Origin: Bacteroidales bacterium
GTDB taxonomy: Bacteria > Bacteroidota > Bacteroidia > Bacteroidales > UBA932
Direction of reading: 5' to 3'
Assembly (NCBI GenBank): GCA_022653735.1
Contig: JALCSU010000006.1
Location: 1-64,000, forward strand
Length of the DNA: 64,000 nt
A program made the position numbers and the translations under genes. Below are positions 61,813 through 64,000 of this stretch, in pieces; the first letter of the stretch is position 1; every line of letters begins with the position of its first letter. Under the pieces are notes generated by a model. That model saw nothing but the letters and a program-made list of their open reading frames with translations, ran no database searches and was not told where the DNA came from.

Positions 61813-63122
61813 AGGATATGCGGGTTCGCTGCCTTCGAAGACAGTCTTCCGGACGGATACGGGCTGTACCTGCTGGACAGGATGCTGCGCCGCGAAGGCA
61901 GTTCCTACGGCGTCCTCCATCCAGAGTCGCTCCGTCCGGTTATTCAAGGCGTTCTTGATGAAGGTGTAGTTTACGGCGCCTACTTTCAGGCCGAGCCGGC
62001 ATGCGTCAATTAATCGGTCGTTGCCATGGCGTTTGCCAAGTGCAAGGACGCCCATGCACGATTTGTAAAGCTGCTCCGGATACTCCTTCCTGGCCAGTAT
62101 CATCTCGATGTATGCCTTCACGTCCACGGATATTTCCGCGGCCATCTTTATGAACTTGTCGCCATTCCATTCACTGTAAGCGCGATGGGGGGATGGCAGA
62201 TGATCAGGGACGGTAGTGTACTTGAACATTGCGTAGTCGCGCAGATGATACGCTATCTGGGAGCCCTTCTGGTATATTCGTACTTCATGGCTATTGTAGG
62301 ATATCTTAACCTTCTCTCCGATATAACGGAAAGGAACGCTGTAGCAATGGCAGTCCTCCGTCAACTGCACGTGGCAGTTCTTCATGACTGTGCCCATCCT
62401 GGACCGCATGATCTCAAACGGACGCTCGGACAGGGGCTTGAGATAGGCTGCCTCTTCCTCAAACAGGTCCTTGCGGCTATAGGGACGTCCCTGGAAGTGA
62501 CGCTCGTTAAGTTGCCGCAGCGGCTCTCTAATAGCAGCGTTTATCTCCTCGATGGAGAAGAAGGTCATATTCCTCAGCGGCGCAAAGATTTGCTGGTAGA
62601 CCATTCGCACGTGCCGTTCAACTAGCGATTTGTCCTTTGGGTGGCGCACCCTCGCCGGCAGCACTCCGGTATCGTAGTGATGCGCCATCTTCATCAGCAA
62701 GGAATTAATTTCCGCCTCATATTTGTCAGCCTTGGACACGGCACTCTTGAGGTTGTCCGGCACGAGGACCTGAGGCACGCCTCCATAGTATTCCAATGCG
62801 TGGCGCAGACTCTCCGCAAAGCACTCCTGAGACTGGCTCGGGCCGGCTTCGACATAAGTGTATTCGCTGTGTCCTAAGGTCGTGAGCAAGACTTCCGCTT
62901 CCTTTACTTCGCCCGTGGCTCTGTCTACGTATGGGATCTTCTTCCCCGTGTAATCGATATACAGCTTGTCGCCGGGTTTGTGTTCCACGTGCATGGTAAC
63001 ATCCACGGTCTCAGCCCGTCCCCTATATAGCTTGCAGAACTGAGGATAACTGTATCCGTCCGGATTCTAAAGCCGGTATTCATTGAATGAACATTTTTCA
63101 TTTCGATTCGTTTTCCTGCCAT
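61806..63122 (-). pseudogene. IS21-family istA transposase, N- and C-terminally damaged
   Basis: The catalytic core is clear: KPGDKLYIDYTGKKIPYVDRATGEV with the first Asp, GGVPQVLVPDNLKSAV with the second, and HPKDKSLVERHVRMVYQQIF with the Glu. The start MAGKRIEMKNV (63122) is in a different frame from the core, and most of the N-terminal HTH region is deleted. The C-terminus runs antisense into the HipB-like gene, so the true istA end, istB and the right terminus are missing. Confidence 0.82.
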
Positions 63123-63187
63123 GTCTGTTTGTGTTTGAGATTCTCTCAAACTTAGCAAACAAGCTGGAATTGGATCTCTGAAGGCCC

Positions 63188-63298
63188 GGGGGGCAGCTTC
63201 GTAATTATTACCATATTGACCCCCGAGGACACTCTTCTATCACGGGGGCAATATCGTGAGAATAGGGGGTCAGGATGATAATTGCAGGGGGGCAGCTT
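63188..63298. repeat. IS21-type left terminus with repeated GGGGGGCAGCTT
   Basis: GGGGGGCAGCTT occurs at 63188-63199 and 63287-63298, with GACCCCCG, GGGGGCAA and GGGGGTCA between them. Multiple terminal repeats are typical of IS21-family ends, bound by IstA. Confidence 0.65.
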
Positions 63299-63329
63299 GG
63301 AAAATATTTCACACGTATAGAAAGATCTA

Positions 63330-63690
63330 TTAATCCTCGGCCAGAATGTAACTGGTATTCTTGCTACCTTCCTCTCCTTTTAGCAAGATTCCCTTTTCAA
63401 TTAAATCATTGATGTCACGAAGGGCGGTTGCTTGTGAAGTCTTGCAGATTTTTGCCCACTTCACGGTTGTGAGCTTGCCGTCGAATCCATCCCATAAGCG
63501 GTTCACGACCTTGACTTGGCGCTCATTCATCGCCACGTCACGATGCTCCTGCCAGAACATGGATTTCTTCACCACGCGACTAACGATGTCCACGCTGCGT
63601 TCCATTGCGTCCTTCAGTGTCTGAAGGAACCACTCGAGCCATAGGGTAATATCAACGTCTCCTACTGTGGTTCTTTCCAGAGCAAGGTCT
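63330..63690 (-). pseudogene. Fic-family protein, C-terminal fragment
   Basis: DVDITLWLEWFLQTLKDAMERS, MNERQVKVVNRLWDGFDGKL and KTSQATALRDINDLIEKGIL match the C-terminal helical and winged-helix part of Fic AMP-transferase-type proteins. The catalytic HPFxxGNGR region is absent. Upstream of about 63690 the frame is antisense to another gene, so the junction is a rearrangement. Confidence 0.75.
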
Positions 63691-63699
63691 GCACGCCAG

Positions 63700-64000
63700 C
63701 TTCCCGCCGTGACGGACAGTACCAAGGTGGAGGTCCGTGTCGTGGAGAAGATTGTCAGAGACACGGCCTGGGTCGAGCTGCCGGTCATCAAGGAGAAAGT
63801 GGTCACCCGGGACACCGCCTCCGTATTGGAGAATAAATACGCCAAATCCGAGGCTTCCGTCTCCGATGGAGTCCTTACCCACTCGCTCTCCACAAAGCCC
63901 GTCAAGGAGCCCGTAGCGGTCGAATACAAGGAGATTGTGCGCGACTCCCTCGTCTACCGGGACCGGGTGGTCACGCAGACCGTGGAGGTCGAGAAGAAAC
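63700..64000 (+). CDS. Partial protein of a Bacteroidota mobile-element family (runs off the window)
   Basis: The frame with TDSTKVEVRVVEKIVRDTAW and VVTRDTASVLENKYAKSEAS, then VEYKEIVRDSLVYRDRVVTQ, is open to the right edge. Repeating V-x-R-D-T/S units with charged alternation suggest a long coiled or beta-repeat region; I have seen similar small proteins in Bacteroidota elements but cannot name a function. The N-terminus is lost or begins at GTG 63709, next to the Fic junction. Confidence 0.5.

Overview
The window is a Bacteroidota chromosome segment, most likely from the order Bacteroidales. The housekeeping genes fit: an LptD-like outer-membrane protein, Rho with a long Lys/Glu/Gln-rich N-terminal insertion, carAB and mnmE. 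So do the promoters, which show the Bacteroidota -33 TTG / -7 TAnnTTTG pattern, and the mobile-element gene families (BT4734/VirE-N primase, DUF3987, excisionase-type HTH proteins). No tRNA, rRNA or CRISPR array was seen.

Core block, 1-9668: partial lptD-like gene, rho, carB and carA (minus strand, overlapping, with a probable leader attenuator), and mnmE.

The main result is a tandem array of integrated elements in the 3' end of mnmE. The last codons of mnmE (C-I-G-K-stop) are repeated, in the same orientation and still readable as CIGK-stop, near 39673 and 56873. They split the accessory DNA into element A (about 9669-39688, 30 kb) and element B (about 39689-56888, 17 kb). Element A carries TTTGAACCAC-type repeats just inside both ends; element B carries TTTGTCACA-type repeats just inside both ends. 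These look like arm sites for two integrases of different specificity. Only element A encodes a recognisable tyrosine recombinase.

Element A, left to right: a zinc-finger/multi-HTH excisionase-like protein, integrase and a coupled unknown protein; an HTH, primase and DUF3987 replication-type module; a DpnII-type GATC restriction-modification set; a C-protein-like regulator with two unknown genes; a long prokaryotic Argonaute that appears to lack its catalytic residues; a Vsr remnant; a Sel1 / arginine-deiminase / glycosylase-fusion / membrane-protein cassette; a ClpP-like / WYL / nuclease-like / phosphoesterase cassette; 1.6 kb of GC-rich non-coding DNA; and a right end with nucleotidyltransferase, nucleoside phosphorylase-like and three paralogous proteins of unknown role.

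Element B holds a minus-strand cluster (vWA, unknown 457-aa protein, WYL, DUF262/DUF1524, broken Sel1 gene, HIRAN), two excisionase-like HTH genes, a KAP NTPase, a type II restriction-modification system with its own C-protein, a lysis-cassette remnant, an unknown 487-aa protein and an AbiEi/AbiEii toxin-antitoxin pair. The C-proteins of the two elements share a 33-bp operator differing at one base, so they may cross-regulate.

Right of 56888 the DNA is a scrap-yard of decayed genes: DUF1848, a dead IS4-like copy, a truncated DinD, an orphan HipB-like regulator fused to an IS21 remnant, a Fic fragment and the start of another element gene. Overall the window reads as stacked, mobile defence islands at an mnmE hotspot. 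Functions for unnamed cassettes are inference from context only.
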